From Shewanella algicola (GTDB lineage: Bacteria > Pseudomonadota > Gammaproteobacteria > Enterobacterales > Shewanellaceae), in contig NZ_BMQI01000001.1 in the NCBI RefSeq assembly GCF_014648035.1, positions 180,130 to 244,129 of the forward strand: 64,000 bases of DNA, given 5' to 3'. The translations under genes were made by a program, and so were the position numbers. Below, piece by piece: positions 1 through 9,285 of this stretch; position 1 is the first letter of the stretch; the number at the start of each line of letters is the position of its first letter. Under the pieces are notes generated by a model. That model ran no database searches, was not told where the DNA came from, and saw nothing but the letters and a program-made list of their open reading frames with translations.

Positions 1-691
1 ACTTCCCAGCGGCAACAATGCTGCTGTCGGCCAGTACGCCGCCTTCGATGTCGAATGAACCGAAGTCGTCGCCAATTAAGTCTAGGCCCGATGTTGGTGT
101 AGGCTTCCAGCGGTAAAACTTAAGCACGTTAGGCTTGCCTGTGGCATCGTTAACACCATCAATCACCACTTTGACTTCTTCGCCTGATTCAACCAGTGCT
201 TGCAAGGCATTGCCTGCTTTACTGGTGTAGCTGACTTTTAAGTCTTGGCCTGCAGTAATCTCACCTGTGCTTAATGCACGAATACCGCCAGCGCTAACCA
301 CATAGTCAACATCAACAACATAAGTGGGTGTGCCTGAGCTGTGGGTTACCACTGGGGGCACTGCGGTATCAATCATTTTGGCGGTGTCGGCTAGACCATC
401 TAACACAGCAGTAATGGCTTCGTCTGTTACCGACTCAGCGGTTAACACGTCAATTTTACCGCGCAGCGCTAACGCTAGGTTGGCGTTGCTAAAGTCGTTT
501 AACGTCATTGATAAGTTAACCGATTTAACCACGGTGATTTCATCAGCGTTACCGCCACCACCGCGATAGTTTGGCTGCTCTTTGGTTTCTTGCTCGATTG
601 AAATGTTCACGCCGCTGGCGTTACCCACGTCGCGGCCGTTGACATACACGATGCCCGAGCCGATATAACTCTCTACTACGGTTTCGCTCAT
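1..691 (-). CDS. Phage tail tube-like (major tail) protein, 3' end outside the window
   Basis: The reading frame starts at an ATG at 691 and stays open to the left edge, so at least 230 residues are present and the C-terminus is missing. The start overlaps the stop of the upstream gene as ATGA and follows a GGAGAAC ribosome site. The protein begins MSETVVESYIGSGIVYVNGR and is rich in beta-prone Val, Thr and Gly. Position in the order head-joining, gpZ-like, tail terminator, tail tube fits a siphovirus major tail protein. The product is inferred mainly from gene order; I see no diagnostic motif. Confidence 0.6.
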   Translation of the reverse strand, partial: MSETVVESYIGSGIVYVNGRDVGNASGVNISIEQETKEQPNYRGGGGNADEITVVKSVNLSMTLNDFSNANLALALRGKIDVLTAESVTDEAITAVLDGLADTAKMIDTAVPPVVTHSSGTPTYVVDVDYVVSAGGIRALSTGEITAGQDLKVSYTSKAGNALQALVESGEEVKVVIDGVNDATGKPNVLKFYRWKPTPTSGLDLIGDDFGSFDIEGGVLADSSIVAAGK

Positions 692-1113
692 AGTTGTTCT
701 CCAAATGGTACTGTATGAATTAAGGTTAAAGTGATGACCGCTAATCCATGTTTTTCATGGGCTTCGGGCATAATGTATTTACAAGCCTCGGACTCTTTAA
801 ACGTAATAGCTTGGGGTAGCCATGACGGTTTCTCGGTATTACGTTCGTCTTTAAAGAGTGCGCTGCGAATGTCGCGAACCAGGTTGATTAGCTCGGCGGT
901 GGGGTTGGTTGATTTACTCAGATTAATGCCGGCAACCACTTGCAATACCAAATCATCGCGGTATGGGTTAATGCCGTTTTTGGCGCCGAACAAATCGGTA
1001 TAAGGCTGCAAAAAAATAAACTGCGCTTCTTTTGCCAAAGATTGCGCATAAAAACCTTCGCGCACCGTTGCGCCGTCAACCAGCTTTAGGCGGTCTATGA
1101 TTGTGTTAATCAT
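688..1113 (-). CDS. Tail terminator-like phage protein (gpU position)
   Basis: A 141-residue protein beginning MINTIIDRLKLVDGATVREG. It lies between the gpZ-like minor tail gene and the tail tube-like gene, with a 4-bp stop/start overlap to the latter. In lambda-like phages this slot holds the tail terminator that caps the tail tube and joins it to the head. The size fits (lambda gpU is about 130 residues), but no sequence motif is recognised, so the name rests on synteny. Confidence 0.5.
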   Translation of the reverse strand: MINTIIDRLKLVDGATVREGFYAQSLAKEAQFIFLQPYTDLFGAKNGINPYRDDLVLQVVAGINLSKSTNPTAELINLVRDIRSALFKDERNTEKPSWLPQAITFKESEACKYIMPEAHEKHGLAVITLTLIHTVPFGEQL

Positions 1114-1141
1114 GGGTAATGTCTCTTGGTGAAGTTAAGAA

Positions 1142-1693
1142 CTACTTAGCGTATTGGCCGTATTTTTTACGCAAATGGGCGATAATGGGTGGCTCTAACT
1201 CGTCACGCATATACCCAAAGCTGCCTGCCACTGAAGGGCCGTATAACGATTTTTGTCCTTTTAAATCTCGCCAAGAGTTGTCACCCGTTTTACGGCTAAA
1301 CATGAGTTGATTGCCGTTGCGCCCAATGACAGTAAACGCACCGCTAAACCACACAGGCTTATTGCGAATAACGTTTATGCTGTATCCACCGGCTACCCGA
1401 GCGGCACGTTTACCCACTTTGTAACGAGGGCTGGCAAACCGAGTTAAGGTGCTGGCGCGCATCCTTGCGCTAATTGAGGCGGTTAGGGTTTTGGGGTTAA
1501 TGCTCACGCTGAAATGTTGCTCAACATACGACTTAGACTTAAAACCGTATTTGTTAAAAATGGCATCTACAGCAAGCTGATTACCAAAATTGGCGGCATC
1601 GTCAATGGCTTTAGCAATGGCAGGTGATTGCGCATCACGAATGCGTTTAAGCTCGCGATCTACTTCTGCAAAGCCTGTGCTAGTTAATGCCAT
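1142..1693 (-). CDS. Phage minor tail protein, gpZ / HK97 gp10-like
   Basis: The 183-residue protein begins MALTSTGFAEVDRELKRIRD. I chose the ATG at 1693, preceded by a TAGG site, over a more distal in-frame start that would overlap the upstream gene. It has a basic, helix-rich N-terminal half and a C-terminus typical of prophage minor tail protein Z, which acts at the head-tail connection during tail completion. It sits between the head-tail joining and tail terminator genes, as in lambda. Confidence 0.6.
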   Translation of the reverse strand: MALTSTGFAEVDRELKRIRDAQSPAIAKAIDDAANFGNQLAVDAIFNKYGFKSKSYVEQHFSVSINPKTLTASISARMRASTLTRFASPRYKVGKRAARVAGGYSINVIRNKPVWFSGAFTVIGRNGNQLMFSRKTGDNSWRDLKGQKSLYGPSVAGSFGYMRDELEPPIIAHLRKKYGQYAK

Positions 1694-1701
1694 GACAACA
1701 C

Positions 1702-2028
1702 CTACATTTGTAAATACACATAGGTCACACACACTGAGTCAGTGCTAACCCGCTGGGTTAATCGGCACTCAACCCCGTTGATGGTAAATACATCGCCCGA
1801 ATTAACATCACCTTCGCTGAGCAAAAACTCAGCGCGCATGATTAACTCAGGCACGTATTCGTTAGACGATGCGGCAATTTCGCTGCCGTTATCGTCTAGT
1901 GACACCAGGCGAGTGTAGGGGGTTGCCCCATCCGTTGGGGCGAACGTGCACGGGTCAGCCAAGCGCTGAAACACCCGTGCTATTTTGGCATTTACTCGTT
2001 CAGCAAATACCGCTGCCAAACTAGGCAT
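1702..2028 (-). CDS. Phage head-tail joining protein (gpFII-like)
   Basis: A 108-residue protein, MPSLAAVFAERVNAKIARVF at the N-terminus, ending in a beta-rich segment (FTINGVECRLTQRVSTDSVC). Size, the N-terminal helix followed by beta strands, and position right after the capsid decoration gene match lambda gpFII-type connectors that join filled heads to tails. It overlaps the DUF2190 gene by 8 bp. No catalytic function is expected. Confidence 0.55.
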   Translation of the reverse strand: MPSLAAVFAERVNAKIARVFQRLADPCTFAPTDGATPYTRLVSLDDNGSEIAASSNEYVPELIMRAEFLLSEGDVNSGDVFTINGVECRLTQRVSTDSVCVTYVYLQM

Positions 2029-2341
2029 TGATTTTTACCCATACTGTATCGCTTGGGTTGCCAGCGGCCGCCCATGCTTTACCCGCCAAGGTATTGCCCG
2101 ATGCAGTTGATGTGATCATGCCGTCTGACTTGATATACACCTGAGCGCCTTGGGTGATGTCGTCGGCGGTGACTTTAGGCAATTCAAACACGCCCTCTGT
2201 TACACCAACACCCACGTCATCAAGGGCAACATTGCCAAGCGACACAGCAACTACTTTGCCTAATAACACTGGCGCACCACTGGCCACTGCGGCCGTAGCG
2301 ATAAAGTCGATGGTATTACCATCTGATACACAATTTTTCAT
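2021..2341 (-). CDS. DUF2190 family capsid decoration/cement protein
   Basis: A 106-residue protein beginning MKNCVSDGNTIDFIATAAVA. The ATG at 2341 has a TAGGAA ribosome site; an upstream in-frame TTG at 2365 is less likely. It has the DUF2190 hallmarks: an early segment about a property that can be turned on (GAPVLLGKVVAVSLGNVA), then the GVFELPK motif and a terminal W-V-K-I. The family commonly follows the major capsid gene and is believed to stabilise the capsid, like lambda gpD. A terminator hairpin separates it from the capsid gene. Confidence 0.75.
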   Translation of the reverse strand: MKNCVSDGNTIDFIATAAVASGAPVLLGKVVAVSLGNVALDDVGVGVTEGVFELPKVTADDITQGAQVYIKSDGMITSTASGNTLAGKAWAAAGNPSDTVWVKINA

Positions 2342-2374
2342 GGAATGATTCCTATGATTTAACAATCAAAAATA

Positions 2375-2407
2375 AAAAGGCCGCTAGCTAATTGGCTGCG
2401 GCCTTTT
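2375..2407 (-). terminator. Rho-independent terminator-like hairpin between capsid and DUF2190 genes
   Basis: A perfect 10-bp inverted repeat (AAAAGGCCGC / GCGGCCTTTT) with a 13-nt loop. Read on the minus strand it is followed by TTTTTATTTTTG. It lies just after the capsid stop codon and before the DUF2190 start, so it probably attenuates distal late transcription rather than ending it. Confidence 0.75.
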
Positions 2408-2413
2408 CGTTAA

Positions 2414-4477
2414 TTACTGACCAGATGACTTGTACACACCACGATGATCAAGCGGTGCTACACCTGCGTCGATACGCACTTTGGTGGCAACACCGTCAAC
2501 GGTAAAGCCTTGTTGCTGCTCAATGTATGGCGTATCCATGCCGTCAAGGTATGCCACTTCAATGGTGTCACGGCCTTGGCCTGCGGCTAAATACCACGCT
2601 GCTGCACTTGCGTCATCTAAACGAGACTCGGCAATAACTTCAGCAAAGTTTTGGATAGGGTTAGCAATACCCGCGTTAACATCGGCGCCTTTAACTGAGC
2701 TTGATTTGATGATTTGGTTCATCGTTGTTTCAAGCGCTACTGGGCACAATACAAACTCAGGGCGAATGTTTAAGTGGCGAGTGCCAGACTTTTGCTTACG
2801 CATAGCTTGGCGGCCAGCATCTAAGGCCGCAACACTTGCAGCACCTGAGCCTAGGTTGCCATGGTCTGAATGGAACAAGGCTTTACCGTCTGACATTTTA
2901 GGGTTTTGCGTTAACACTGCATAAACCAAGTCGCCAATGGTGCCTTTCGCTGCAAAGCCCATTTTCATTGGGATGTCAGTTAACATGCTCATATCGTCAT
3001 TGATGATTGCCTGGCGAGTAATCGAAAACAATTCACCATATGTTGCTAGGGCGATTTGCTCTGCGCGATCACCTAAGGTGATGTACTTATACTCAGCACC
3101 TTCGCGCACTTCGCGTAAGCTGTTAAAGTCACCAAGCCCCACACGTTTAGCAATTTTAAAGTCACCCAACTGGCCTTTTTTGGTCCAGCGTTCAAAGGTT
3201 TCTTCTGCGGTTTCCCAGCCCATTAACACCGACTTATTAGCCACATCCAATAGGATGTTTCCAAAATCGCTTGAACTATGGGTAAAGGCTAAACCCACCA
3301 TCTGCATTGGGTTTAAGTTGGCGATGCCAATACCGCGATCAACCAACGATGCACGGGCAAGCTCACGTAAGTTGTAGCTATTGTAAGCATTGTCTTTTTG
3401 CGCTTCACCGTGACCAGCACGATTCATAACATGCGCACGAATTGAGTCACCCACCAAGTTACCGTTACCAGCATGAATGATCACGCTGTTAGGTTGAGCG
3501 GCTAACGACGTAGTGCCTTCGCCCAACTTTGCCAAGATCATGTCTTTGGCTTTGCTGGCATCGATGTTGGTATCTGCAATACAGGTGTTTTTAATGTCTG
3601 CAAACTGCGGAAACGTAGCGAACGCAGCATTAATGCCGTCGATACGATCTTTGTTCATTGCAGCAGCTGCAGCTTGAATGTCTGCTTGCGACGGTGAAGT
3701 TGGTGCTGGCACCGATGCTGCTGGGGTGTTAGTGGCTGCTGGCGCAGGCGTATTGGTTGCACCAGGTACATTACCCTGTGGTGCAAACAGTTTTTTTAGA
3801 GCTTCAGGCATATTAGTAAAGTCCTTGAGTCTTTTTGAGTTAAGCGAAGCCGCCATTTGCAGCGGTTCAGTGAGGGTGTTGGCGAAACCTTTTTCAACCG
3901 CTTCGCGGCCAGTTAGCCATGTTTCAGCTGCCAAAAGCGTATGTAACTCATCTTCTGGCAAACCTGTTTTTTGTTGATACGCGCCAACTAAATTACCTTC
4001 GACTTTGTCGAGTAAGTCGGCATATTTGCGCATGTCGTCGGCATCACCTAACGTGCCGCCCCATGGTTTATGCACCATCATCATGGCGTTTTCGGGCATA
4101 ATCACTTCATCAAATGCCATGGCAATCACGCTGGCCATTGACGCGGCAAGGCCGTCAATATGGCAAACCTTGTGCGCGGGGTGGCCTTTGATCATGTTGT
4201 AAATCGCCATGCCCTCGAACACGTCACCACCTGGCGAATGGATGCGTGCCGTTAAGGTGCCGATTTTGCCTAATGCTTGTAAGTCGCTGGCGAACTGACG
4301 GGCACTAATGCCCCAGCCACCAATTTCGTCATAAATCATTAATTCGGCATTACCGTTTTGCGCCTTTAAGCTGTACCAGCTTTTTTCGGGCTTATTGGTC
4401 GGTGTCAGGGTCAGGCTTGCTTGTGGTGCTAGCAGCATTGCGGCGGCTACCGCCAGATGCATTTGTGTCTTTTTCAC
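2414..4477 (-). CDS. ClpP-like prohead protease fused to major capsid protein
   Basis: A 687-residue fusion. Residues about 35-210 form a ClpP/S14-type protease domain with the GLAASMAS nucleophile motif (Ser113) and a histidine in MMMVHKPWG (His136). A Pro/Ala-rich linker (about 235-270) leads to a C-terminal major capsid domain of about 350 residues resembling Mu gpT-type heads. In lambda the protease (C) and capsid (E) are separate genes; here the protease and capsid share one polypeptide, presumably separated by self-cleavage. The start is a GTG with GGAG nine bases upstream, giving an 86-bp overlap with the portal gene. ATG codons at residues 6 and 14 are alternatives. Confidence 0.85.
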   Translation of the reverse strand: MKKTQMHLAVAAAMLLAPQASLTLTPTNKPEKSWYSLKAQNGNAELMIYDEIGGWGISARQFASDLQALGKIGTLTARIHSPGGDVFEGMAIYNMIKGHPAHKVCHIDGLAASMASVIAMAFDEVIMPENAMMMVHKPWGGTLGDADDMRKYADLLDKVEGNLVGAYQQKTGLPEDELHTLLAAETWLTGREAVEKGFANTLTEPLQMAASLNSKRLKDFTNMPEALKKLFAPQGNVPGATNTPAPAATNTPAASVPAPTSPSQADIQAAAAAMNKDRIDGINAAFATFPQFADIKNTCIADTNIDASKAKDMILAKLGEGTTSLAAQPNSVIIHAGNGNLVGDSIRAHVMNRAGHGEAQKDNAYNSYNLRELARASLVDRGIGIANLNPMQMVGLAFTHSSSDFGNILLDVANKSVLMGWETAEETFERWTKKGQLGDFKIAKRVGLGDFNSLREVREGAEYKYITLGDRAEQIALATYGELFSITRQAIINDDMSMLTDIPMKMGFAAKGTIGDLVYAVLTQNPKMSDGKALFHSDHGNLGSGAASVAALDAGRQAMRKQKSGTRHLNIRPEFVLCPVALETTMNQIIKSSSVKGADVNAGIANPIQNFAEVIAESRLDDASAAAWYLAAGQGRDTIEVAYLDGMDTPYIEQQQGFTVDGVATKVRIDAGVAPLDHRGVYKSSGQ

Positions 4478-5957
4478 TTGGGGTTACTCCGTTTTGTGGC
4501 TCTGGGTCGTTACCCGTGACCATGTCGTTGTCGCGGTTAAACTTAACTTCACGTTGGCGTTGTCGTTTAACTTCGCTTGGGTTACGGCCACGAGCTCGCG
4601 CCCAGTCAGCCTCGGTTGCGGCATTACCGGCTATCATCATTTCCCAGCCTTGGGATTCTTTGCGGGGATCAATCCATGGCATGGTTGGTCCGTAGTACAC
4701 CGCGTCAAACAAGGTGCGGGTGTCTAAGTCTGGCGGCAATGTTAATGGGTCCTGCTTATTCATTAACTCCATCTGCAACCAGTTACGAAATGCTGGCCGC
4801 GCCCAGCCGGCACAAAACCATTGCTGCATAATGCGGTTCGACTCGTCTTGCTCGACTAGCTCTTGGCGCTGGCTTGAGTAGCTGCCTTGATAATCACGGG
4901 CAATACTTGAGTAACTACCACGGGTGCCTGCGGCACAGGCTTTCAACTGGCCATTACGAAAATCAACCAAGTGCACGTTGGGGCGGTTTGACTCAATCAT
5001 GCCGACATCTTCACCAACAGCGAGATCATCAAAGGTCATGCCTGGTGCAATGTTTATTTCGCGGTCAGCTTTGGCGTCACCATCTAAGCCGAACATACTG
5101 GCATCGCCGCGTTTGATGTAAAACGCTAACGCTGCCGCAATACGGGCGGCGACTCGTTCAGATTCTTCATAGTCTTTTATGTCGCCAAGGCGGGTTAAAA
5201 TGCCATGAAAAATACTGATACCGCGCAGCTGGTGCAGGCGCTTAAACAAGCCCAAGTGCAGCATATTGCTTGCAGGTACCGTTTTGGTTTTGTAGCGAAA
5301 ACCGATTTGGTCGGCGGGATGGTCTAGCAGCACATGGTAATTCACCACCTGCCCCCATCCGTTAACCTCTAACCCCTGACGAACGCGACTTGATACATCG
5401 TTAAGTTCAAACGGAATGTAATCAGGCTCAAGCGCTTCAATACTGTATTGGGTGCCTTGCGGGTTTGGGTGACCAAACTTAGCCACTTTACCGCGCACTT
5501 GCTGGCCGAACACTTCACCGTCGCGTAATGCGGTGCGCAGCACTAAGCGCTCAAGTTCTGGCCGAGTGTAGCGCCCTGTTACGTCAGGCTTTAATGACCA
5601 TGTGGCAAAACGGCGTTGTATTTCGTTGGCCAGTTCGTCGAGTATTTCACCACTCATGCTGCGAGGCTGTGGCTCAACCACTATGCCTTGGGCACCAATA
5701 ACCCGCTCTTCCATGCGGTCTAAAATGCCAATACTGAGGTCGTGATTTTCGTCTAACCAGCGCGCTTGTTCACGCAGGCTTTTACCTGCTGCAAATACCG
5801 CTTGGTTAGCGCCGCGCCCCTCTTTACTGGCTTTGTGGGTTCGGCTTGGGCTGGCTGCTTCGTAACCTTTTAAGTTGCGATAACTCATTGCGGCCGCCTG
5901 CCGTTTTAACGCCCAGCCTGGGGATAAATACGATAGTGCATCGTTAATAATGCTCAT
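4392..5957 (-). CDS. Phage portal protein, lambda gpB family
   Basis: A 521-residue portal. The N-terminal region (YRNLKGYEAASPSRTHKA, LDENHDLSIGILDRMEERVIG) and the central DYEESERVAARIAAALAFYI stretch are typical of lambda gpB-type portals, which form the dodecameric DNA channel at one capsid vertex. The C-terminal tail is hydrophilic and overlaps the protease-capsid gene in another frame. It follows the gpW-like gene by 12 bp, the standard lambda order A-W-B-C. Confidence 0.9.
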   Translation of the reverse strand: MSIINDALSYLSPGWALKRQAAAMSYRNLKGYEAASPSRTHKASKEGRGANQAVFAAGKSLREQARWLDENHDLSIGILDRMEERVIGAQGIVVEPQPRSMSGEILDELANEIQRRFATWSLKPDVTGRYTRPELERLVLRTALRDGEVFGQQVRGKVAKFGHPNPQGTQYSIEALEPDYIPFELNDVSSRVRQGLEVNGWGQVVNYHVLLDHPADQIGFRYKTKTVPASNMLHLGLFKRLHQLRGISIFHGILTRLGDIKDYEESERVAARIAAALAFYIKRGDASMFGLDGDAKADREINIAPGMTFDDLAVGEDVGMIESNRPNVHLVDFRNGQLKACAAGTRGSYSSIARDYQGSYSSQRQELVEQDESNRIMQQWFCAGWARPAFRNWLQMELMNKQDPLTLPPDLDTRTLFDAVYYGPTMPWIDPRKESQGWEMMIAGNAATEADWARARGRNPSEVKRQRQREVKFNRDNDMVTGNDPEPQNGVTPSEKDTNASGGSRRNAASTTSKPDPDTDQ

Positions 5958-5969
5958 GCTGAGCCTCTT

Positions 5970-6170
5970 TTAAAATCTTGCGAGTGTGGTACCCCGTGGG
6001 CGGGTGTACATACTGAGTGTGCGTTGCCATTCAATGCGGCCTTTGCGGATTTGATCCAGGTCTTCTGTACTCATCATCTTGCCGTTGATGGAGACTGACT
6101 TACCCGCCAGCACATCTTTTTCGGCTTCGATATAGAGCGCGACCATGTCTGCCGCTTGTTGTTTTGACAT
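5970..6170 (-). CDS. gpW-like head-tail joining protein
   Basis: A 66-residue protein starting MSKQQAADMVALYIEAEKDV, with the SINGKMMSTEDLDQIRKGRIEW pattern typical of gpW-type adaptors that seal DNA-filled heads. Its start overlaps the terminase stop (TAATG), indicating coupled translation. Size matches lambda gpW (68 residues) and the position between terminase and portal is canonical. Confidence 0.8.
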   Translation of the reverse strand: MSKQQAADMVALYIEAEKDVLAGKSVSINGKMMSTEDLDQIRKGRIEWQRTLSMYTRPRGTTLARF

Positions 6171-8152
6171 TACAGCCAGCCTCCTGATTTAGCCGAGCCC
6201 CCATTAAGCCAGTTATTAACTGGGGCTTTTTTCGGTTTTTTGGGTTGTGGGGGGTCATCGGGTGATGATGGGTTTTCTTCTTTATTTGTTACCACTTTAC
6301 TGAGCGATTCGAGATTGATGCCGAACCTATCAATGGCGATATACAGTGCCGCCAAGGCATACACAAAACAGTCGAGTGCTTCGTTACGTCTACCGCCTGC
6401 GTCCCATCGGTAAACAATGCGGCCGTCGCGCCTTGTTGGCATTTTGCGTTCAGACGTTAACTGTTGCAGTTCGGTGTCATCACACACGTTGTCGTTTAGG
6501 GGCAAATGAATTGCACCAGGTGTACGCATATCAACACTGGGTTGAGTACGCATCATGGACATGATCAACTCTTTAGCGTTGTCGGTACCGACCTCGGTTA
6601 AATACACGCCTTTGTTGGTTCGCTTGCGCGGAAAATTCGCAATCGGCTTGCCATACATGTTGGCGCCTTTAACTGGGATAACACGGTACAAACCGAGCTT
6701 TTTACTCATTGAGTAAACCGTGTCGGTATAGTGACCGCCCGAATCCCAACAGGTTGTGCCAATGTTAAGCACGATGCCGTCGTTACGGGTGTAACTTTGG
6801 TTTAAGCGCAGCGCAACTTTATCAAGTAGCACTTGGCTGGCTGGGTCGCCATACAAAATAAACCTATCGAACAAGGCGCACTCTTTACCTGCGCCCCACC
6901 CCCAAACACGGCCTTCGTAGCGGTCGTCTTGGGTATCAACACCCGCCGTGACATACACAACCCAATCGGGCATTTTGCCGTTGGGGTACATTTCACGCCT
7001 GCGGCCGAGGTCTTCCCACTCAATGCGTTCGCCGTTGTCGTTGTCCCACGGCTGGCCTAATTTGGTGTTAACAAAGGTTTGTAGCTTTTCTTTGTCGCCT
7101 TTGGCTTTGTAAAATTCGGTGACTAACTTGGCCCAGCTGTTAAGCGTGTTGTAAGCCGACCAGATATAAATTGAGATATTTTCGGGGGTTAAAAAGTCGT
7201 TGCCGTCTTTATCAAAAAACGAAATAAAATCTGGGGTGTACACGCCCGTTTTGTCGCATATCCATACTGCGCGGGGGTGTTCTTCCATGTCGTGCAGTTG
7301 ATTGTTTTCAATGCAGGCACCGCAGTGTTCGCACACGTAATACGCCGTGCTTGGGTCGCTACCTTGCCACTTGATGCCAAATGGTTCGGTTTTGCCGCCC
7401 CACTTTAAGTGCTGCAGTTCGTCGCAGTGTGGGCACGGTAAGTTAAATCTAAATTGGTACTGGCTTTCGCTGCATGCCTTTTCAATTTGGCAGGCACCGA
7501 GAATTTTAGGCGTTGAACCACGGATCGACTTAGGAAACATCGACAGTTCAACACGGGTATCACCTAAAGATGTGGCGTTACCCTCGTGTTCGATTGACTC
7601 GTCAAAACCTGCAAGTTCATCGTAAATTACATCGTCAGTTGATATTTCACGATAATTAGCAGCGGCGGTACCACCGCGCACCATTAGCGTTTTACCGTTG
7701 CTGAATACCTTATCTTCTAATGTGCTGTCTTTGTGTTTGCGGCCAATCCAAGGCGCTAGGGCCTTCCAAATCGGCATGTCACGTATTGCCGTTTCAACGT
7801 GTTTTTTCATGAACGTTTTGGCGGCACCGTCCCGCGGCTGGTATATCAGCACGTTACGTTTTTTGTGTTCGACTTTGTAACCCGCATTGGCCATCAGCAT
7901 TTTGGTGTAACCGACACGCGCTGATTTCATAATATTGAGCGTGGTGATTTGGTCGTTACCCATGGCATTTAAAATGCCGATTTGAAACGGTAGACTTTCC
8001 CATTTGCCTTCTGTGTAAGACGACTCCGACGACATATAAAAATGCGTGTCGGCGTATTCACTGCACGTTAAAACGGGTGGACGGTAAAACGATTTAAGAC
8101 CAGCAGATACAGCGGCTTTCAGATTGTTAATCTGTGCTGCTGATATACTCAT
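6170..8152 (-). CDS. Phage terminase large subunit, lambda gpA family
   Basis: A 660-residue DNA-packaging motor. The Walker A-like SARVGYTK is at residues 77-84, Walker B VIYDEL at 175-180, a zinc-ribbon-like CPHC...CEHC pair lies around 230-280, and the nuclease region begins near VTAGVDTQDDRYE (about 400). It translocates DNA into proheads and cuts cos ends with the small subunit. Its start overlaps the small-subunit gene by 26 bp. The C-terminus is Pro/Lys-rich. Confidence 0.93.
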   Translation of the reverse strand: MSISAAQINNLKAAVSAGLKSFYRPPVLTCSEYADTHFYMSSESSYTEGKWESLPFQIGILNAMGNDQITTLNIMKSARVGYTKMLMANAGYKVEHKKRNVLIYQPRDGAAKTFMKKHVETAIRDMPIWKALAPWIGRKHKDSTLEDKVFSNGKTLMVRGGTAAANYREISTDDVIYDELAGFDESIEHEGNATSLGDTRVELSMFPKSIRGSTPKILGACQIEKACSESQYQFRFNLPCPHCDELQHLKWGGKTEPFGIKWQGSDPSTAYYVCEHCGACIENNQLHDMEEHPRAVWICDKTGVYTPDFISFFDKDGNDFLTPENISIYIWSAYNTLNSWAKLVTEFYKAKGDKEKLQTFVNTKLGQPWDNDNGERIEWEDLGRRREMYPNGKMPDWVVYVTAGVDTQDDRYEGRVWGWGAGKECALFDRFILYGDPASQVLLDKVALRLNQSYTRNDGIVLNIGTTCWDSGGHYTDTVYSMSKKLGLYRVIPVKGANMYGKPIANFPRKRTNKGVYLTEVGTDNAKELIMSMMRTQPSVDMRTPGAIHLPLNDNVCDDTELQQLTSERKMPTRRDGRIVYRWDAGGRRNEALDCFVYALAALYIAIDRFGINLESLSKVVTNKEENPSSPDDPPQPKKPKKAPVNNWLNGGSAKSGGWL

Positions 8153-8660
8153 CTAATAAATCCTCAATGCCGTTGGCCAGTTCAGCGGCGGTGTTTTGGC
8201 TTTTAATTACTTCGGCGCGAATGGCGTCTATCGTGCGTTCTGGCATGTCGGGGAATTTACGTTTTACGCGAATGTGTATTTGGTCAAGCACTGGCGATAT
8301 TTGCGCGGCTATACGGCTCAACACAAACGAGCAAAACGCCACCTCGACCACTTCTTTGCGGTCTTTTTCGTTCTTCAATTCTTGGCCGTCGGCCTGCGCT
8401 TTGGTTAAACGGTAGCGCTCGTAATCAATATTTGGTTTGTCGTCTTCATCATCCAGCGGTTTGCTTACATGTTTTTTGCGCTCGTTGGCGACACGATTGC
8501 CCACAACATCGGCCATGGTGTACAAACACTCACGGCCTTTTTTGCTGTGTATTGGCACATCCCACTTGTCGAACGCCTGGGTACTAATGCCCAAACTTTT
8601 GCACAAGTCGGTTTTATTCAGTAGCACTGGCTCGGCTTCGGGTGTTTGAATACGTGCCAT
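8127..8660 (-). CDS. Phage terminase small subunit, Nu1-like
   Basis: A 177-residue protein with an N-terminal winged-helix DNA-binding segment (LLNKTDLCKSLGISTQAFDKW) and the middle YERYRLTKAQADGQELKNEK that is characteristic of Nu1-type small subunits. It recognises the packaging site (cos) and recruits the large subunit encoded by the overlapping next gene. A cos site would be expected nearby but I could not identify one. Confidence 0.8.
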   Translation of the reverse strand: MARIQTPEAEPVLLNKTDLCKSLGISTQAFDKWDVPIHSKKGRECLYTMADVVGNRVANERKKHVSKPLDDEDDKPNIDYERYRLTKAQADGQELKNEKDRKEVVEVAFCSFVLSRIAAQISPVLDQIHIRVKRKFPDMPERTIDAIRAEVIKSQNTAAELANGIEDLLDEYISSTD

Positions 8661-8679
8661 ATAATGCCTATTGTTTCAG

Positions 8680-8931
8680 TTAGTAACCTTGAATGATTGC
8701 AGTGCTAGTGCCTGCGCTGGTGAGTGTAAATTTTTCAATGTTGCCTAGTTCGATGTTATGGCTACCGGCTTCTAGGTCTGCTTGAGTAAAGTCAGTACCG
8801 TTGATGGTGTACGCCAGCGTGATGTTGTCACCGCTAAATATCAGTTGGTGTTGTTTGCAACTTTGCATAACACCTGGGCGCGTAACGTCCACGGCCGACG
8901 TAGTCACCGTTAAATTTTCGCTGTAAATCAT
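8680..8931 (-). CDS. Hypothetical small phage protein
   Basis: An 83-residue protein, MIYSENLTVTTSAVDVTRPG at the N-terminus, strongly beta-prone (Thr, Val, Ile, Gly) with no recognised motif. It lies 20 bp before the terminase small subunit and after two other unassigned late genes, so it is probably a virion-associated or tail-tip accessory protein. Function unknown. Confidence 0.6.
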   Translation of the reverse strand: MIYSENLTVTTSAVDVTRPGVMQSCKQHQLIFSGDNITLAYTINGTDFTQADLEAGSHNIELGNIEKFTLTSAGTSTAIIQGY

Positions 8932-8979
8932 GTGAGTTCCTTGGCTTGTTGTGTAAAGCGGGATTGTTACTTGCGGGGG

Positions 8980-9285
8980 TTATGGGTTGGTAAAATCTTC
9001 TTCTATCTCGGTTACAAACTGGGTCGCAAATTCAAGCGCTTCATCCCACGTTAATAACATCGGCGTTGTGTCGCTAATGCCGAATGATACTGTATGACCT
9101 TGCTCTGTTAAATAGTCAACAAAGCGTTCAGCGTTTTCCTTGTGATAATTCACCATCCGATAGTCACCGTAAGATACTGCATCGGGCCATGCATTTTTAG
9201 CGGGTTCGCTGTCTTGATAGCCTTGTTCAGACAATACAACAAACACGTATAGACCTGAGTTAAGCCATTGTTCTAACTGTGTCAT
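8980..9285 (-). CDS. Hypothetical phage protein
   Basis: About 101 residues starting MTQLEQWLNSGLYVFVVLSE; an in-frame ATG at 9297 would add four residues. I prefer 9285 because it overlaps the upstream stop as ATGA. The protein is acidic (EIEEDF near the C-terminus) and aromatic-rich, without a family I recognise. Confidence 0.55.
   Translation of the reverse strand: MTQLEQWLNSGLYVFVVLSEQGYQDSEPAKNAWPDAVSYGDYRMVNYHKENAERFVDYLTEQGHTVSFGISDTTPMLLTWDEALEFATQFVTEIEEDFTNP

Noticed and set aside
2481..2924. Long plus-strand ORFs opposite the capsid, portal and terminase genes
   Set aside because: They are antisense shadows of genes with clear family motifs and lack ribosome sites.
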